DNA of 64,000 nt from Paralichthys olivaceus (Eukaryota > Chordata > Actinopteri > Pleuronectiformes > Paralichthyidae): NCBI RefSeq assembly GCF_024713975.1, contig NC_091103.1, forward strand, positions 1,597,501 through 1,661,500, given 5' to 3'. The notes under the pieces are model-generated. The model was given only the letters and a program-made list of their open reading frames with translations. It had not been told where the DNA came from and searched no databases. A program made the position numbers and the translations under genes. This document shows, piece by piece, positions 1 to 15,179 of this stretch. Each line of letters begins with the position of its first letter. Position 1 is the first letter of the stretch.

Positions 1-1299
1 AACATTAACTAGTGAGAAAACCTGAAAAGCTTGTCACATGATAATTATATTGGTTTAGACTGTATTGTGAGCACGCTCTGGGGCTGACCCACTTTTCTGT
101 CACCAAACATACCCGTCACATGCAAATGGTCAACACTCAGAAAGTTACATTTTCATGATGCATCCTGGAGGTTATGTGTTTTCCATCTCTTCCTCTTACT
201 GATTTGTTTCTGGGAACAGCTGATCCATCTAATTTCATTTATTGTGAATTTAGCTGGAATTATGGCTCCATGCACATACAGTATATCAAATGTTCCAGTC
301 AGTCAATCAACATCTGGACCACAGATTCCATCCTGTAATTTCACATTATTTATGATTAATCTATTAATTGTATTGATAATTGATATATTATTCAAGTTGT
401 TTTTGTGCAACGTTTGATGGTTAAGCTGTCGACTCTTTGGACCGTTGGTGAGGAACAGATCACTTTAGGCTCTCTGGGAAACTGTAACTGATAAAGAGAT
501 CTTCTGATGTTTTGATTATAATATGTGTGGACTAATGAGAAATATAATTAAAATGTTTTTTATTGAATCCGAGTAAAGACTTTTGATTAATTCTGCAAAT
601 ACATTGTTTTATTGTGGTGTGGCTGCTGCTTTTGGCTGAAACATGCATACACACATGCACACACGTAGCAACCAGGCTGGTTCTTTGTTCGGTTTAATGG
701 CAGGTGGCAACCAACTGGAACCAAGGTGCATTACCGCCTCTTTGCTTCCATCCTTGTCGAGCATTTAGCTGAGATAACAGACCAAGCAGGGGGGGATCCA
801 CCCCACCTTTAAACCAGGAGAGCTCAGTGTTTCTGTGCATGAGGTGGCCATGGAGCTCAAACCTGCTCCTGAAGCTCCAGATCTTACAACACACACACCC
901 AGCAATGATTGCACACATGGTAATAACAACCACTGTGTGTGGGAGGTGAGAACGAGGTGGGAGAAGAGAAACAAACAGGAAGACACATAAAGAGGTGGAT
1001 ACATTAGCGCAGCATGCTGGCCACAAACACAATAAAAGCACAAAAGAGGAATAAAAAGAGGAAACAAAGAAGAGACAGAGGAGACAAAGAGTCAACGGCA
1101 TCTGATTTCAGTTGAACACTGAAGCCTGTGTAACAGCTGAGACAGAACAGGTCTGAAAGATAAAGACAGAGATCAAATATTGTCTCGTCTGTCTGGAGAC
1201 AATTCCATCATTATGTTGCCACGGTAATGTGACAAACCCCAAGGCCCAGACTTCAAATGTATATTTTAGCATATTTTACAGACCACACTTGATGGAGTG

Positions 1300-1341
1300 T
1301 GCACACACACACACACACACACATACACACACACACACACA
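1300..1341. repeat. (CA)n microsatellite
   Basis: About 20 CA units with a single TA interruption; a smaller CA cluster follows near 1421-1432. Confidence 0.9.
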
Positions 1342-1762
1342 AGTATGCAGACGTGCAAATCCCCACACAAGCACACAACGTCACACAGAATCTATTTTCA
1401 AGTTCAAATGCACAATCTCACACACACACACTCGACCACACCCATTATAATTTGGGTCTTTGAAGTTGTAACCTCGGGAGATTCCCTGGTTTACATCTTC
1501 ACTGTTCTTTTGAGCCTTGTGATGAAGTCTGTGGTGACGTGACGCTATACAAAACTGAACAACCAACAATGACGAATCATACTCAGTCTAAAATCTACTT
1601 TATTCTCATTAAATTATGATTCTAGTTATATTCAGATTCTTTCTTGTAATGATATAACTTTATTCTCAAATCTAAGAGAACATGACTCTCAACATCCATT
1701 TTTGTATCTGTCTTACAGTCTCCAAAAAGAAATTCCCTTGAGAGTCTTTTGTCAGGTGGCAA

Positions 1763-1763
<1 letters not shown>

Positions 1764-1804
<41 letters not shown>
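1764..1804. repeat. (TG)n microsatellite
   Basis: Uninterrupted TG dinucleotides, about 20 units, followed by a purine-rich stretch to about 2090. Confidence 0.9.
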
Positions 1805-1805
<1 letters not shown>

Positions 1806-2376
1806 TAGAGACACAGATGGTTATTTTGAAGAGGAGGATGTGGCCAAACATAAAATAAAGGATAGAAGTGGAGAGAGGAGTGAGAAAAAAAATGAAGAGG
1901 GGGATGGTGGCTTTCTTCTGTTCGAACGACGGACGTACCAAGCCTGAAGAGATATAGGAAGAGAGAAGGAGAGAAAGACAGAAAGAGAGTGACAGGAGGA
2001 AGTAAAGAAAAACAGAGACAGACAGAGGACCAAATAAACAAAGCAAAGAGTGACGCAGGGAAAGAAAGAGAGCGGATGAAGAGACAGAGTGTGTGTCCAG
2101 ATAACAGACTGTATCTTAGCAGGGGACACACTTACGCACACAAACACACCCACACCCACAAACAGTGTGCAGTGCCTTGCTCGAGGAAACTCTACAGAGG
2201 TGAAGAAAGAGTTATGACAAAATCCCTTCTCAATTTACCCATAATCCTTATGGTAAATGTTTGCGGTCTCCGATTACTTCCTCACTCCAAATTAGTCGTT
2301 GTTAGAGAAGTTTTGTGCGTCTCTGTGTCGTCACCCAGCGTTTAAATAATATCTGTGTCACCTCAGTGTCTGAAAG

Positions 2377-2377
<1 letters not shown>

Positions 2378-2450
<73 letters not shown>
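2378..2450. repeat. (CA)n microsatellite
   Basis: About 36 uninterrupted CA units. A short (TG)n follows at 2467-2486 and a long (TG)n at 2642, so the three tracts can pair with each other in single strands. Confidence 0.95.
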
Positions 2451-2452
<2 letters not shown>

Positions 2453-2639
2453 TATGATTAACTTGCTGTGTGTGTGTGTGTGTGTGAACACCACATTGAT
2501 TATGCAGGTTATTGTAAGCATGGCATCCCAGAATCCCTCCCGCCCACACACTTAAACACACACCCAGGGACAACCTGCTCCATACAACCATCTGTCCAGC
2601 CCTGCCTTGGCACACTGCCTTTGGGGGTAAAGCGAGGCC

Positions 2640-2641
<2 letters not shown>

Positions 2642-2726
<85 letters not shown>
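2642..2726. repeat. (TG)n microsatellite
   Basis: About 42 uninterrupted TG units, in inverse orientation to the CA tract about 190 bases to the left. Confidence 0.95.
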
Positions 2727-2728
<2 letters not shown>

Positions 2729-4666
2729 CTGTGGCCGGAGGGTCGAGAGGCGGAGGTGGGACTAATCACACGGTCAGCGGTGAAAAGTAGTGAAGTCTAG
2801 TTATCAAGACCATAAAGGACTAAAACTGAGGAGAAGGAGGTCATCGAATCCTGAACTGTCGGCAGAGATAACCGACTGAATCCGTTGATTCTGGTCCGTC
2901 TGAAACCTGGACTGTTTGGATGTTGACGGACTGTATGACAGGAGATGAGCAGGCTTCACCAGTCTACTGGACAAACTGGGTCTCTATGACGACCTCAGCT
3001 GCCCTCGCTGTCACGCCTCCGTCATTTCCTCCTAGTTGTCCTACGTGTATTTTGATGATGTAACTTTGATTTATATATAAAAACCCACAAATTATAAAAG
3101 ACATTTGGATATTTAAAATATACAAAGTTGTGTCTTTGGGCCAAACAAGCAACAGCTTTATTTCTAAATTAATGACTGAGACACACATTTGGTGCTTCGA
3201 GTGCTGGACGTGCCAAAAGATTTCTGTTGCTCTGAGGAAACTGCTGCTGTTTCTGTTTAGCTTGTCTAATTCAATACATCATGAGTGGAGATAAATCCAG
3301 CTCATGTCTGTTTCCTCTCCCTCTGGCTCTCCATCTATCTACTGAACCAGAGAGCAGCTAAACCAGTAGTCCTGCTGAATGAACCCCTGTGTTCAAAATG
3401 ACATGTACTCCAGAGAGGCTTCCACTGAGTGACAACACACACACACACACACACACAACACAATCCAATAAAGAACTGGTGCACACACTGAGCGCACTTA
3501 AAGCTCTACATAATCAATACCGACATGAAGTACAAGGTCACATTAAGCCCCCGACTGTCACCTGTCCCCAAGGTATATAATGAACGCAAGCACACACAGA
3601 CACACCACTTATATCAGTCACTGTGGTGGTTCAAGGCTTAAACACACTACAACTTTTTGTCATTTAACTTTTCTGCTGTGAATAAAATAAATCTCAAAAC
3701 GATCGGTGAACTGTGCTGCTCTCCATCAGTGATAAAAAGAACAAATTCACATATAAAATCCTGCCTGTGAACGGCAATGATTCCCCAATAACCAGTTAAT
3801 TGTCATTATTAATCAATGTAATAACAATCAAGAAGACAAGGAAGCTGCAGTGTTACAGACGCATCAAAAATCTGTATCAAAACTGGAGTAAAATGTGAAC
3901 TCTGTTTAAAGAGAAGGAGAAATAAAGAGCAAAAAGCTTTATAGACGTGCTTAATGATTTATCAACTACGCCTCACTGTGTTTCTGACATGAAGCAAAGG
4001 TCTGAATCTGCGGCCGTCATTGGTCAGAAGTGACTGACTGCCTGAGATTGATTGGTCGTTCAAAGACCTTATTGGTTTTACTGGAAAGGGGGAGCTAGAG
4101 GTAGAAGAGCTGGAAACATCACCACACAGAGGACGGGAAGGAAGAACTGAGGAAAATATAGATTGAAAATGGGCAGAATAAAAAACCAAGCAAATAACTG
4201 CACATTACGGAGGTCCGAGACCAGGATCAAATCAGCTTTATTATCAATATCATGTGAATGAAAGTCACATGTTGTGACTTGTTGTTGCAGAAAAAATCAG
4301 AGTGAAGGTTCCTCTCACAAATGATCTTTGGCTGCAGGCAAGACGAGGAGCTGAAGGGGAGAAACTAACGACACGTATAATACCAGCACAAAGTGCTTGG
4401 TGCAATCCCAGAATGCTTTGCAGAGCTTTAAGTGGAGAGTCCACCTTCTAATGATGCTGATGGTTAAAAGCAAACACACAAAAACACACACCTGAAAAAT
4501 TTGTCAGGGACATAGGTTCACATGCTGCACTGTAACAGGACTGAAATCTACACGTGGCTGTTAGAAAACCATATTTTGAGCCATTTACTTGATTGATGCA
4601 TCATTAAGTATACAACACACACACAAACACCCACACAGACACACACACTGCAGTGGAGATAAATCA

Positions 4667-4760
4667 GAGAGAGAGAGAGAGAGAGAGACTGAGAGAGACT
4701 GAGAGAGAGACTGAGAGAGAGAGAGGGAGAGAGAGAGGGGGGGGAGAGAGAGAGCAAGGG
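4667..4760. repeat. (GA)n microsatellite, interrupted
   Basis: GA dinucleotides with CTGA and GGGG interruptions, giving a purine-only tract of roughly 90 bases. Confidence 0.9.
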
Positions 4761-5189
4761 ATCATAGAATAGAAAGAAAGCTGAGTAGCAACACGAGTTC
4801 ACTGGAATTTAGACGAGAACATTTTTCACTAAAGAAACTGTGAGAGTTCACCCTCCGCCTCCCTCTCTGTTCTGAGCCTCTCCCGCCCTCCCTTCCACTC
4901 CTCTCAGCCTCGTCTCTACCCCTCCTTCTATCCCCCCACCAACCTGTTCACATCGAGGGATTACAGCAACAGAACCTGTTTAAAGGCTCCTGACAACTTT
5001 GAAACACTAAAAACACGTCAACACATTTTCTATTAAACCTTTTCTTCATTGCTCGTAAGAAATTTAGTAAAATATCTAAAAACAGCCAGACCCATGTTAT
5101 TTATTTTTCTGACTTGTGACCAAAATTTGTCCAACGATGTTCAAACACAGAGAAATCCCCAATTTTATTCAAGGTGAGTGGACGTTTCA

Positions 5190-5191
<2 letters not shown>

Positions 5192-5260
<69 letters not shown>
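5192..5260. repeat. Compound (TG)n(GA)n microsatellite
   Basis: About 29 TG units run directly into about 5 GA units. CA-rich sequence follows at 5367-5520. Confidence 0.95.
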
Positions 5261-8205
5261 TAAATTCTGGGACAGGTGTATCACTGCTTGCAGGTGTGTG
5301 TAACATGACACTGGAGGATTTTGTGTGTGTGTAATGTGATTCCCAGAGAGCTGCCCAGCCCTGAAGACACACACACACACAGACACACAGACACACACAC
5401 AGGCAAACTCCATCAGCATCACATTACACACAACTTCGAGCACACCTGTCCCAAAGGTACACTCACACACAGACCTCCCCACACACACGTGCACACACAG
5501 ACAGACCCACACACACAGCTCCCCCACCTGGATGAGGTAGATATGTGATTTGAGATAAATACAATGATAGTCAGACATTATCGGGAGCTCGCAGGAGAGA
5601 TTCTGAAAAGTAACTGATTCTGACATTTGCGTTCTCACACTCATAAGAATATTTCAGGAAACTCTGAAAGCTGCTTTAGAGATTTTCCCACATTGTTAAC
5701 ACAGATAGCACAGGTCGTCATCACACACTCAAATAACAACTCCTGCAAAACCTTTTTGAGCATCAACAACAAGAAGTTGCTTTAAAGAATGAGACTTGAT
5801 CCAAAAGGGACCTGAAGACAGTTTGACCAGATTAAAACAGACCAGAGGACAATAGCTGCAGTCAATGACAAAGACAGAGTATATGCAGCAGCATGATGCT
5901 CCCTCTATTAAGAAAGGAGCAGAATTACACATCAATCCACTTGGAGCTCTGCCTCAACACACACATTGTTCTTCTGTGATGATAATAATCAACCATGTGA
6001 TCACGGCTCACAGCGTCCACTGGGATATACAAGTATTATTCATATTGACAGGAGGCTGGAGAACCAGCCAGTGGAGAGAGACGGGTCATATTAACAAGAC
6101 CTCACCTACTTTATAAACGAGACACAGCAAATACTTCTGCCAAGGTCCAACAGTCCAAACTGCACGAATCAAAATTCATTATTTGAGAGAAAATTGTGAA
6201 AATGTTGAAAAACACCCAGCAGTGTTTAAGACATCAAAATAAATCCTGGATCTGCATCTTCAGTTAATGGAGATGAAAACAATACATTAACTAAAACTAC
6301 GTTAACCATAACTTTTGATCCTACCCCGACCTTTGTAGACCAACACATGTACATTACAAATACTCAGATAATGTGGGAATATTCCCAATACACACACACA
6401 GACACACAAAGGCATACAGCTAATACACATGCATGCACAATGATGCAGTACATAAAAAATACATGGCAAACTCTCCGAGTAACTGTTCTCATGTGCACGG
6501 TAAATTCGCCCCCCCACCCCCACTCTCTCTCTCTCTCACACACACACAGACAAGAGAGACACAGGTGTGCAGGGGGGAGGGTCTGTCTCCATCCTTGATG
6601 TACCAGCTGCTAGACTCCACCCCTCCCCATCTCCGTCACTATGGAAACCCCATAAATAATGGAGGCTGCAGTGCATGCAGGGAGCCATGAGGCCAGAAAG
6701 GCTGAATCCCATTATAGAGCTGACTTACAAATTGTGAAACTCTTGCGGTTTCCATCAATGAACCAAGACACTGTCCACCGCTGCACGTTTCCTGTGAAAT
6801 GTCTTTACTGTGACAAACGATCTCATGAAAACCACGGCTGCATGTTTAACCTGCACACGAGCCAACGATGGGGGAAAATGAACCCTGAAAGCAACTGCTG
6901 CAGGGAATGACGGAGAGAGTGCTCGTGTTAAATAAATCAGTCAGTAGCTTGGATGGAACAACACAGTCAGGAGTCAGTAAGTAGTTTCTTTTTTCAACGT
7001 CTTATCAAAGCTGCTTCGAGGCCTCAAAGATGTGGAAGCTGCTGCAATAAAACATAATGGATGGGACGGAATACAAAGAAGCCAATAACCTTTATTTGTC
7101 AAGATGAACTGATGTGTAGCAAACCTCAGTTCTGGCAGAAAAAATATTCAACTATGAAATACCTCCGCAGGCTAATTTATGCTCATTGTTAAGGTACGAA
7201 CACAGAAATGCTTCATCACTCCACGTTCATTTCCTCACAGCAAGACAAAGTATCGCCTGATGAGGCTCCAAATTACAAGTGGGGTGCATCTGTCATTTGT
7301 GTTACACCAGGGAGGCTTACCTGTTAATGTCGTCTCTGGGTCGGTCCTCTCACTGAAAGGCTGGTGGACAGATTGAACCTGCAGCCTGGAGACAGAGACA
7401 GACAGTTAGCACACACAGCTCGAGGTCCGCTTCAGCTACTGCAGTCAAATTATTTCATTCTCTACACCTGCTCATAAAAGCACACACTCTTTTATATCGG
7501 TCATCAGGATACCGATCAGCTCTTAATTATTCCTATAGATGCCACCTATGCTGTGAAATATAAAACAGATTTGATTTATTGGGAAATGTGAACATCGTGA
7601 GCTGTTAGCTTTTTATGGCCCTTCATCTAAACCAGATTTTTTATAGTTCTGCATTAACAGTGCGGAGAGAGAAACATGACTGTGACGCCGATTAAATGTC
7701 ACTTTGAGACGATTACAGAAAAAAAGATATGTTTCACACAACTGATGAGATCAGAGTGAAGGCAGAAGCATGTGTGTCGGGCTATAAACAGATTCTGCAT
7801 GTGGATATAAAGAATCTGTAGCAGGGGACAAGAGTTTCTTCTGGTTTCCATTTCTAGTTTGACCAATCAGCCAAAATATCTTGTTGATTTATATGGCGCG
7901 AGTGCATGATATATATATTTATATGTAAGTATGTAAGTGGTGGTTGAGACACAAAAAAGGCCAATACCAACAAGTTGTTTCTCTAAAATCTGTTGGTCTC
8001 TCTTTCTATTTTAGATGGGGGGCCCACGTGCCGTCGCACAAACAAATGTCTTGGTGAGGTAGAAACCGTTTGTATGTTCACAGCATGTTGGTGTCAAAGG
8101 CGGCACAGACAAGGTTGAACAGATGAAGGCTTCAGCGAGAGGGAGGGAGGGCAGGAGGTGAGTGTAAGCCCAGCAGCTGTCCACACATTCACACCCTACT
8201 GTGAG

Positions 8206-8206
<1 letters not shown>

Positions 8207-8256
<50 letters not shown>
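8207..8256. repeat. (CA)n microsatellite
   Basis: About 25 CA units; a short (TG)n of about 11 units lies at 8340-8362. Confidence 0.95.
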
Positions 8257-8258
<2 letters not shown>

Positions 8259-10380
8259 TCAGAAACATGTAGCTGATTATGGCTTATCAAGGTGTTGTTC
8301 GACTCTCATTACCACAGACTAATACAATGTGCCACCATCTGTGTGTGTGTGTGTGTGTGTGTAACTTAAGGTGCATGTGTTACCATTACACCCGTGTTGC
8401 TTAAATAGACACTTGTGACAGTTGGCACAGTGTTAGCCTTTGCTATTCATAGACAAACAGTACATCCACTCACTAAAGCTACAGGTGAGCTGCTGGTCTC
8501 AAACATCTAGTACTTACAGCAGTCACATCTGATCAGGTAACATATCTGCTGTGTCCATGACAAAGATACCAAATGTTTCCCACTAGTCATCGAGGCTGTG
8601 GCGGTCGGCCATAATCTCATTTGTCCTGCCACAGTTTCATAATGAATCAAACATCTGACATTGCTAGCTTGGTGGTTTTGCTCCGTTGCTGCATTGTATA
8701 TCTGTGTGCTCGTGCACTTGCACCATCGTCCACAGAGTTGTTACTGTTGACGCGTTCATTCACAAATGTCTGATTCTCTGAACGTCTGTCAAAGTGACAC
8801 ACATACATCAGGACACTCATTTGTGTGGGTTTGTGTGAGACTTTGCGCTGGTGATCGTGGTGTGGAGTCAATATCGAGCTGAAACATGCTGAAAACTGTC
8901 ATGAGTCAATTCATCCCAGTTTGTTTGGTCCATGTCTTATCTGCTAACATGGAGGAGGCAGAGTTTATGATCTATACTGCAGCCTGCCACCAGGGGGCTA
9001 CAATTTATGGAGCTGTCATGTCTTAACTGTCTTTATTTACAGTTAATATCAATAACAACAAACAGTTTTAAGGTTTTAAGGAACAGTTTGGTATTAAAGA
9101 GTTAAAAAATCTCAGCCTTCAGTATTTTACTGATGGCTGCCATCTCTGTCCATCAAGTCTCATTTTTAATGCTTCATGAAGTTTTTTGCTCTCTCGTCTT
9201 TAAAACTTAAAGATTTGTTACCATGGCCTCTCAGCCTCTGTCCAACATCCATCCCTCTCATTTTCTCTCTGTCACTCCGGCGAGTCTCTTCCCCGGGGGG
9301 GATGTTTCATACTGTGTTCTCACCTCTTTCCTTTTTTTATAGGAAGACAGAAGCAACACTCTCTAAATATTAAATGTGGCCAGTCAAGCACCTCGACTTG
9401 ACCTCTACGTGAACTCTCTCTCAAAAAGTATTTACTTCTTACTGTTGAATAAGGGGAAATAGTTTCTAACACTGTGACTTGTCAAATCATGAAATAAATA
9501 ATGTGACTGACACCAGAGAACTGGATTTGGGTGTATATAAAACATTAATGTTGTTAGACAAACAAACTCAATGTTGCACTATTTTGAATCTCGAAACATT
9601 TAAATAATTAAGAAAGTATTAAGTAGAATAAATGGTATTTAAAATTGTCTTCGGTTGAAGCTCTAATTCACACTGATCACCTTCCTAAATTTAAGCCTAT
9701 TTAGTTTTTCTATACTATAAAAAATCTGCTGATGCTTCACAACGTTTTAGTTTCAGACTGATATTGTGAGAATCCAACATTTTTTCTTGTGTGCGTCTCC
9801 TCCAGCAGCTTGTCAGCGTTCATCAGTTATCGCCACGCTCAGCAGGAATAATGAGGCTCGCAGGCATGAAACACAATTACTCTCACATTTGTCTGCCAAG
9901 TACATTACACGCACAAGTCGTCCAACTTATTGTATGTGAGTGTGTCACCTCACGGATAAGACGGGCAGTCGTCATGGGGGGTGCAGGGGTGGGGACAAAG
10001 CTGGTTTAGAAGCAACATGTCGGATTTTCAGGCTGATCTTGAATTTTGTGGTGTTGAACTTCGGACTCGACATGAACAGACCAAGATATTTTGGAGCTAA
10101 ACTTGTCCAGTCTGTTGTTTTTATAATGCAGAAATAAGACAGTAGTCAAAACTCAATGAAGTGTTAATAACGATGGTTACATAAGGCTGGATATTAATTA
10201 AATATTACTCATGCTCTCCCAAAAGTGAAGCCAAAGCGTCATGTTCACAAACCACAACTGCTAAGGCGTCCCACTTTTTTTTATTTTGAGTGACTTCAGT
10301 ATTTCACACACTCAGCCTCACACCAGCTTTGTGCACTGTGATTTAAAAATGTTTCCATCTGTTTTAAAAGTGACAAAGAG

Positions 10381-10950
10381 GCAGAAACTGGGAGATTTTT
10401 TAAAAAAGGAGGTGAGAGCATCCTTCTCTGGCAGAAAATAGTAAAGAGAAGGAAAATATAACAAGTCGACAGAAGGAAGTGGATAAAGAGAGACTTCCTC
10501 TGTTTGACAGTGAGAGAGATGAAGGGGTATTTATAGATAACAGTATTATTGTTGCTTCACTGGTTACGTCAGATAGAGTGGAGGAGATGAGTAAAAGTGG
10601 GATGAATAGGAGGTGAGGAAGAGGAAGAGAGGAGGCTGAAGAGGAGGAGAGCAACCATCAAGACGTGGAGGACAGAGAGGAAGAAAAATGAGGACTGAGG
10701 CTGGAAGATTGAAGAGGAGGGGAGGAAGAGTGGAAGTATGACAGGGTGGAAGAAGAAAGGGATGAGGAGAAGGAAAGATGCTTGAGGACTAAGAGGATAG
10801 GAAGGAAAATGTGCACAGAGAGGAAGAAGAGAAGGGACAGAAAGGACAAGAGGAGGATGACAAAAGGAAAAAGAGAAAACGAGATGAAGGAGGGAAGGAG
10901 AGGATGTGTTCTCTCTCCATCTCTCTCAGCAGAGATAAAACAGACATGAG
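10381..10950. repeat. Purine-rich (GA/GGA) strand-asymmetric tract
   Basis: Over roughly 570 bases the plus strand is strongly enriched in A and G, with GAGGA, GAAGG and AAGA runs and few pyrimidine clusters. The open frames seen on either strand here are products of the biased composition (poly-S/L on one strand, poly-E/R/K on the other). Confidence 0.7.
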
Positions 10951-11254
10951 GCGCGGCAGACTAGAGATCTGCAAATGATTTAGAGATACCATAACAGGGC
11001 GGGCGTTCATAAAAATGATATCATGATGTTGGCATTTGAGAATATCTTGATAGGTGGAACTCCTTCTCCTCCTTCCAACTGAGAAAAGAGGAGAAAAGTA
11101 CAGAGAGAGAAAAATATTGTGTATGTCACAGAACACGCTGACCCTGATCTACACTCATTCATCACTGCTGCATGTGTACTGTGAGTTTCTGCTGTACAGG
11201 CTCATGTCTGTCCGGCCAGTCCAACATACAGAGACCTGTAATTACATCAAATGA

Positions 11255-11255
11255 T

Positions 11256-11340
<85 letters not shown>
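11255..11340. repeat. (TG)n microsatellite
   Basis: About 43 uninterrupted TG units; short CA clusters follow at 11450-11500 and 11635-11660. Confidence 0.95.
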
Positions 11341-11343
<3 letters not shown>

Positions 11344-11969
11344 AGGCACTGGGGTCTCCTCAGGCATGCGCTGAAAACACACACTTGTGTTCGTGTCCAT
11401 GCAGACACACACGATCCAACGAAAACCATGATGTAATGCACAATCTCACATATACACACACACACACAATCTCTCACAACTACACACACACACAGATTTG
11501 TGCAACTATCCTTGTTGGGACTTATTCGACATCATTGTGGACAGACTAACCAAAACCTGGACCTATGGTTAAGGTCCTGAAAATGAGCTTAAGCTGGAAA
11601 AAATCCTTAAGTGGTGACAAAGACGAACAAAAATACACACACACTCACACACACACACAGTATCTCTCTATGGATGCAAGGCTGCAGGGTGTGAACGCAA
11701 TACTTCAGCACAGAAACATTCAGGAGGTATTTATACACACACACACACACAGTTCACTGCAGGACTGAGATGTGACACATGACCTCTATATTTCCTAAAC
11801 ATTCTTTGGTTTATGATTCATTTCTTCCTCCATTTATGAAAGTTTTCGCTGCCTGTGTGTTGGATGTTGTGTGAATGTGACACTGCAGATCTAAAGTAAA
11901 GATGTGTGTGTGTTGTGTTATTGGTTGGTCCTGAAGAGTGGGTGGTTCCTCCACCATATGGTCTCTGAG

Positions 11970-12102
<133 letters not shown>

Positions 12103-15100
12103 GATTAGTATAGTGATTTCTGAGACATGTATGCTCGCATTGGAATCTATTTGTAATTATTATTATTATTTTAGTTCTTCCCTGACCGATACCACATCCT
12201 TCAATCGGTCCCGTAGTTTTTGTGAAATCTTTCTGACAAACAAACAAATTACTGTCGTGTGAATGGAGTTTGAATTTGATTTTCCTCCCATGGTGCATCC
12301 TCTAATCACTGTTGGTTCTGACGCCTGGTTTATTAAACTGAAGTGGAACACCTCAACTCCCTGGGTCTCATCGTACTTATAGTATAGGCCCATCTTTGTT
12401 GATCCTGAATCATATAATTAATGGCTCAGAGATGCAGCTTCACCTTTCACCTGCCGCCACGTCAATGAAGTGGATAAATTACTCCACAAAAAAAGAGAAA
12501 TCCAGGGTCACAGCTTTGCTCTGGATTCATGCAGTCTGTTTCATGGAGAGAAGAGGAGAGAGCATGGAGTGTTGCTCTGTCTGTATTTGTCTAGACGTTG
12601 TGCTCAGCAGCCTCAGCAGCCTTCCAGGCAGACAGAACATCCATTATTCAGCTGCTGGCAGGCTTCTGACTGCTCCACAGCCAATATGACTATTTATGTT
12701 GCTACTGTATGTGTGTGTACACTGCACAGAAAACCACCCATGTCAACAAGTGATGTATTTTATCGATTGTTGAAAAGTGCCACTGAATAGCTGCACTTGA
12801 TATTTGCAGCTTGTTATGTTTCAGAAATTCTTGTATTACTTTTGAAAGTAAGTAAGGAACTGTAGTGAGACACAGAGACACCTTTCATCTCCTCCTGGGG
12901 TTTGCTGATGATCCCACACTCTGCTCGCTCTTCACCACCACAGCGCAGTAATGCTACCAACAGTGCTGACACTGCAGCAAACCAACAACACAAAGGAAAG
13001 GTTTGACATTTCGGGGACACAGGTGGTGTTCTTCTGTCCAGGAATCCAACGTGATATATTATGTTGGTCTGCTCCATATAAAAGTTGAATATCCTTTCAT
13101 TAAACTCTCAGCAAGAAAGTGAGTATATACAGTTGATGACGCTTCTAACACACGACAAGCGCAAAAATGAAAAAACTAAAGGAAAAGAAATATCTCCCGG
13201 TGAATAGGCGGAGTCGTACAAGTAGAAGATGTCTAGAGAGTTTGTGGTGACAACTGTGTGTTGTCAGGAAAATCATGTGATCTCCGCAGCAGAGTTTACA
13301 CGTCACTTCCTGTCTCAATGTTGTGAACCTCCCGCTGCCTTGTGCGCGTGTTAAAAGGCAAAGCGCAGGTAAACTCTGGACCCACGTCTCCATCTTTTAC
13401 CCGCAGGTCATGTTTGAAAACAGCTACACGGTCCTCTGTCTCCTGAAGTCGCTAAGCCCAAAGCCACAGGAGCCAAATGGGTCATTAACTCTTCCCAGCC
13501 TCCCTCAGTCTGTCTCATGCTGTTGAGGTGTCAACGCGACAACTGGGTGGCCTCTGCTTCACACGGGGCCGTAAAACACTCCTGGAGCCTCACCCAGGTC
13601 TCCATGGCAACAGTTGGGCTGCCAGTGCTCTTCAACCTAATCCACTGGTTCAGTTCAGCCAAACCAGGAAGTTCCTTTTACTTTTCAAGGTAAACACATT
13701 CCTGTCTGATTGTGTATCAATAAATTAATCAAGAGTTTTATTTTATGAATCTGATGCAGTGTGAGGCGACGCTAGGCCTGTTCAACACCGATGGTTAACT
13801 GATTTAACTCAGACTCAGTCGTAGAATCACAAGTTTTCTTTTGACTTATAATTCACACTGTGGTCAGTGGGACCATCTAACTCCAGACACAACCAAACTA
13901 CTTCAGTCACTGATTTAGGGTTTTACTCGTGCCTTCACTTCCTTCACACTAACTTAGTTTGTGTCTAAAACTGTTTTTTAAAAGATTCTTAAAAGCACGT
14001 TTACAGTAGGCATGAACCTAGTGATCATCTCCATTAATTACTAATCTGCAGATCACTTTCTGCATTAAACATGTCAGAAACTACCATAAATACTTATTTT
14101 GTCCGACCAATGGACTGAAGCTAATATTCTTCATAACAGACAAAAACACAGAAAATATAATAACAATAATCATAACAATATAACACACAATTAACCAGTA
14201 ATCAATTAATTTTCTCATCATTTCAGTTCTATTACAGTAAATAAAAATGAAGATTCAACAGGTTAGCTTTCCATTCTTTCATGACTATGCTCACATTCAC
14301 ACAGCTGAGGATTTCACACTGAGGTGGATAAAATCTGAGTAGAACAGGAACTTCAATCTCAAACCACCAATGCTTTTAAATCAGCTCCACACACTTACAA
14401 CTTTTCACTACTAGGGAAACTGGTCAGTCTCAGATGAGAGGCCCAGGGATTTTTTTTTTTTTATAACTACCGGGAGCAAAGTGCAACGTCAGCCCATTTC
14501 AGGAGGAGAAAGACTGTACTGTATTTATCCAGCTGACTCAGACATGAGGCTGAGGGTCAATAGGCAGTAATGAGGAGGGTACTGTAGATGAGAGCTGTCT
14601 GCCTGTGTGCAATCAATAAGAGGCAGCAGATGTACACACTGTCTGATCTGCCAATGCCACAAACACTCCTCCTGAAAAAATCTACTGGCACATCTACAGA
14701 GTAAATACCGACTGAACTCTCCGGGACCAGGGAAGTGCAGTGATTTCTGCTGAGCCACGTGGAAACTTTGTCGTAACATATTACTGTGCATGTATCATAG
14801 AAAACTACAAGGTTTCCAGCAATTACAGATGCAGAGGCTGTTTGAAAAAACACACTGAGGTCAAAGTAAGTCTGTACCGAGTACCACACACATATTGGCA
14901 TCCTTATAGGAACACTGAAGGACATTTAAACAGATAACTTCAAAATAAGACTGGATTTATGCTTCCTTGCCGCTCTATCTGGCTGAAGTAAAAGCTCAGT
15001 GTGTGAAATCCACAGCTAAAAACCTTAGTGTGAGAAGAACCTCTCTCTCCAAGTCTAATGGTCAAAGACTAACTTAATTATTATTAGAGTTAATCTAATT

Positions 15101-15179
15101 ACTTAACAGAAACACAAAAAGTGATTCCAGCATTTATTAAGTCTCAGCTGAATTAGTGTAGTGCTGTGTTTACTTCTTC

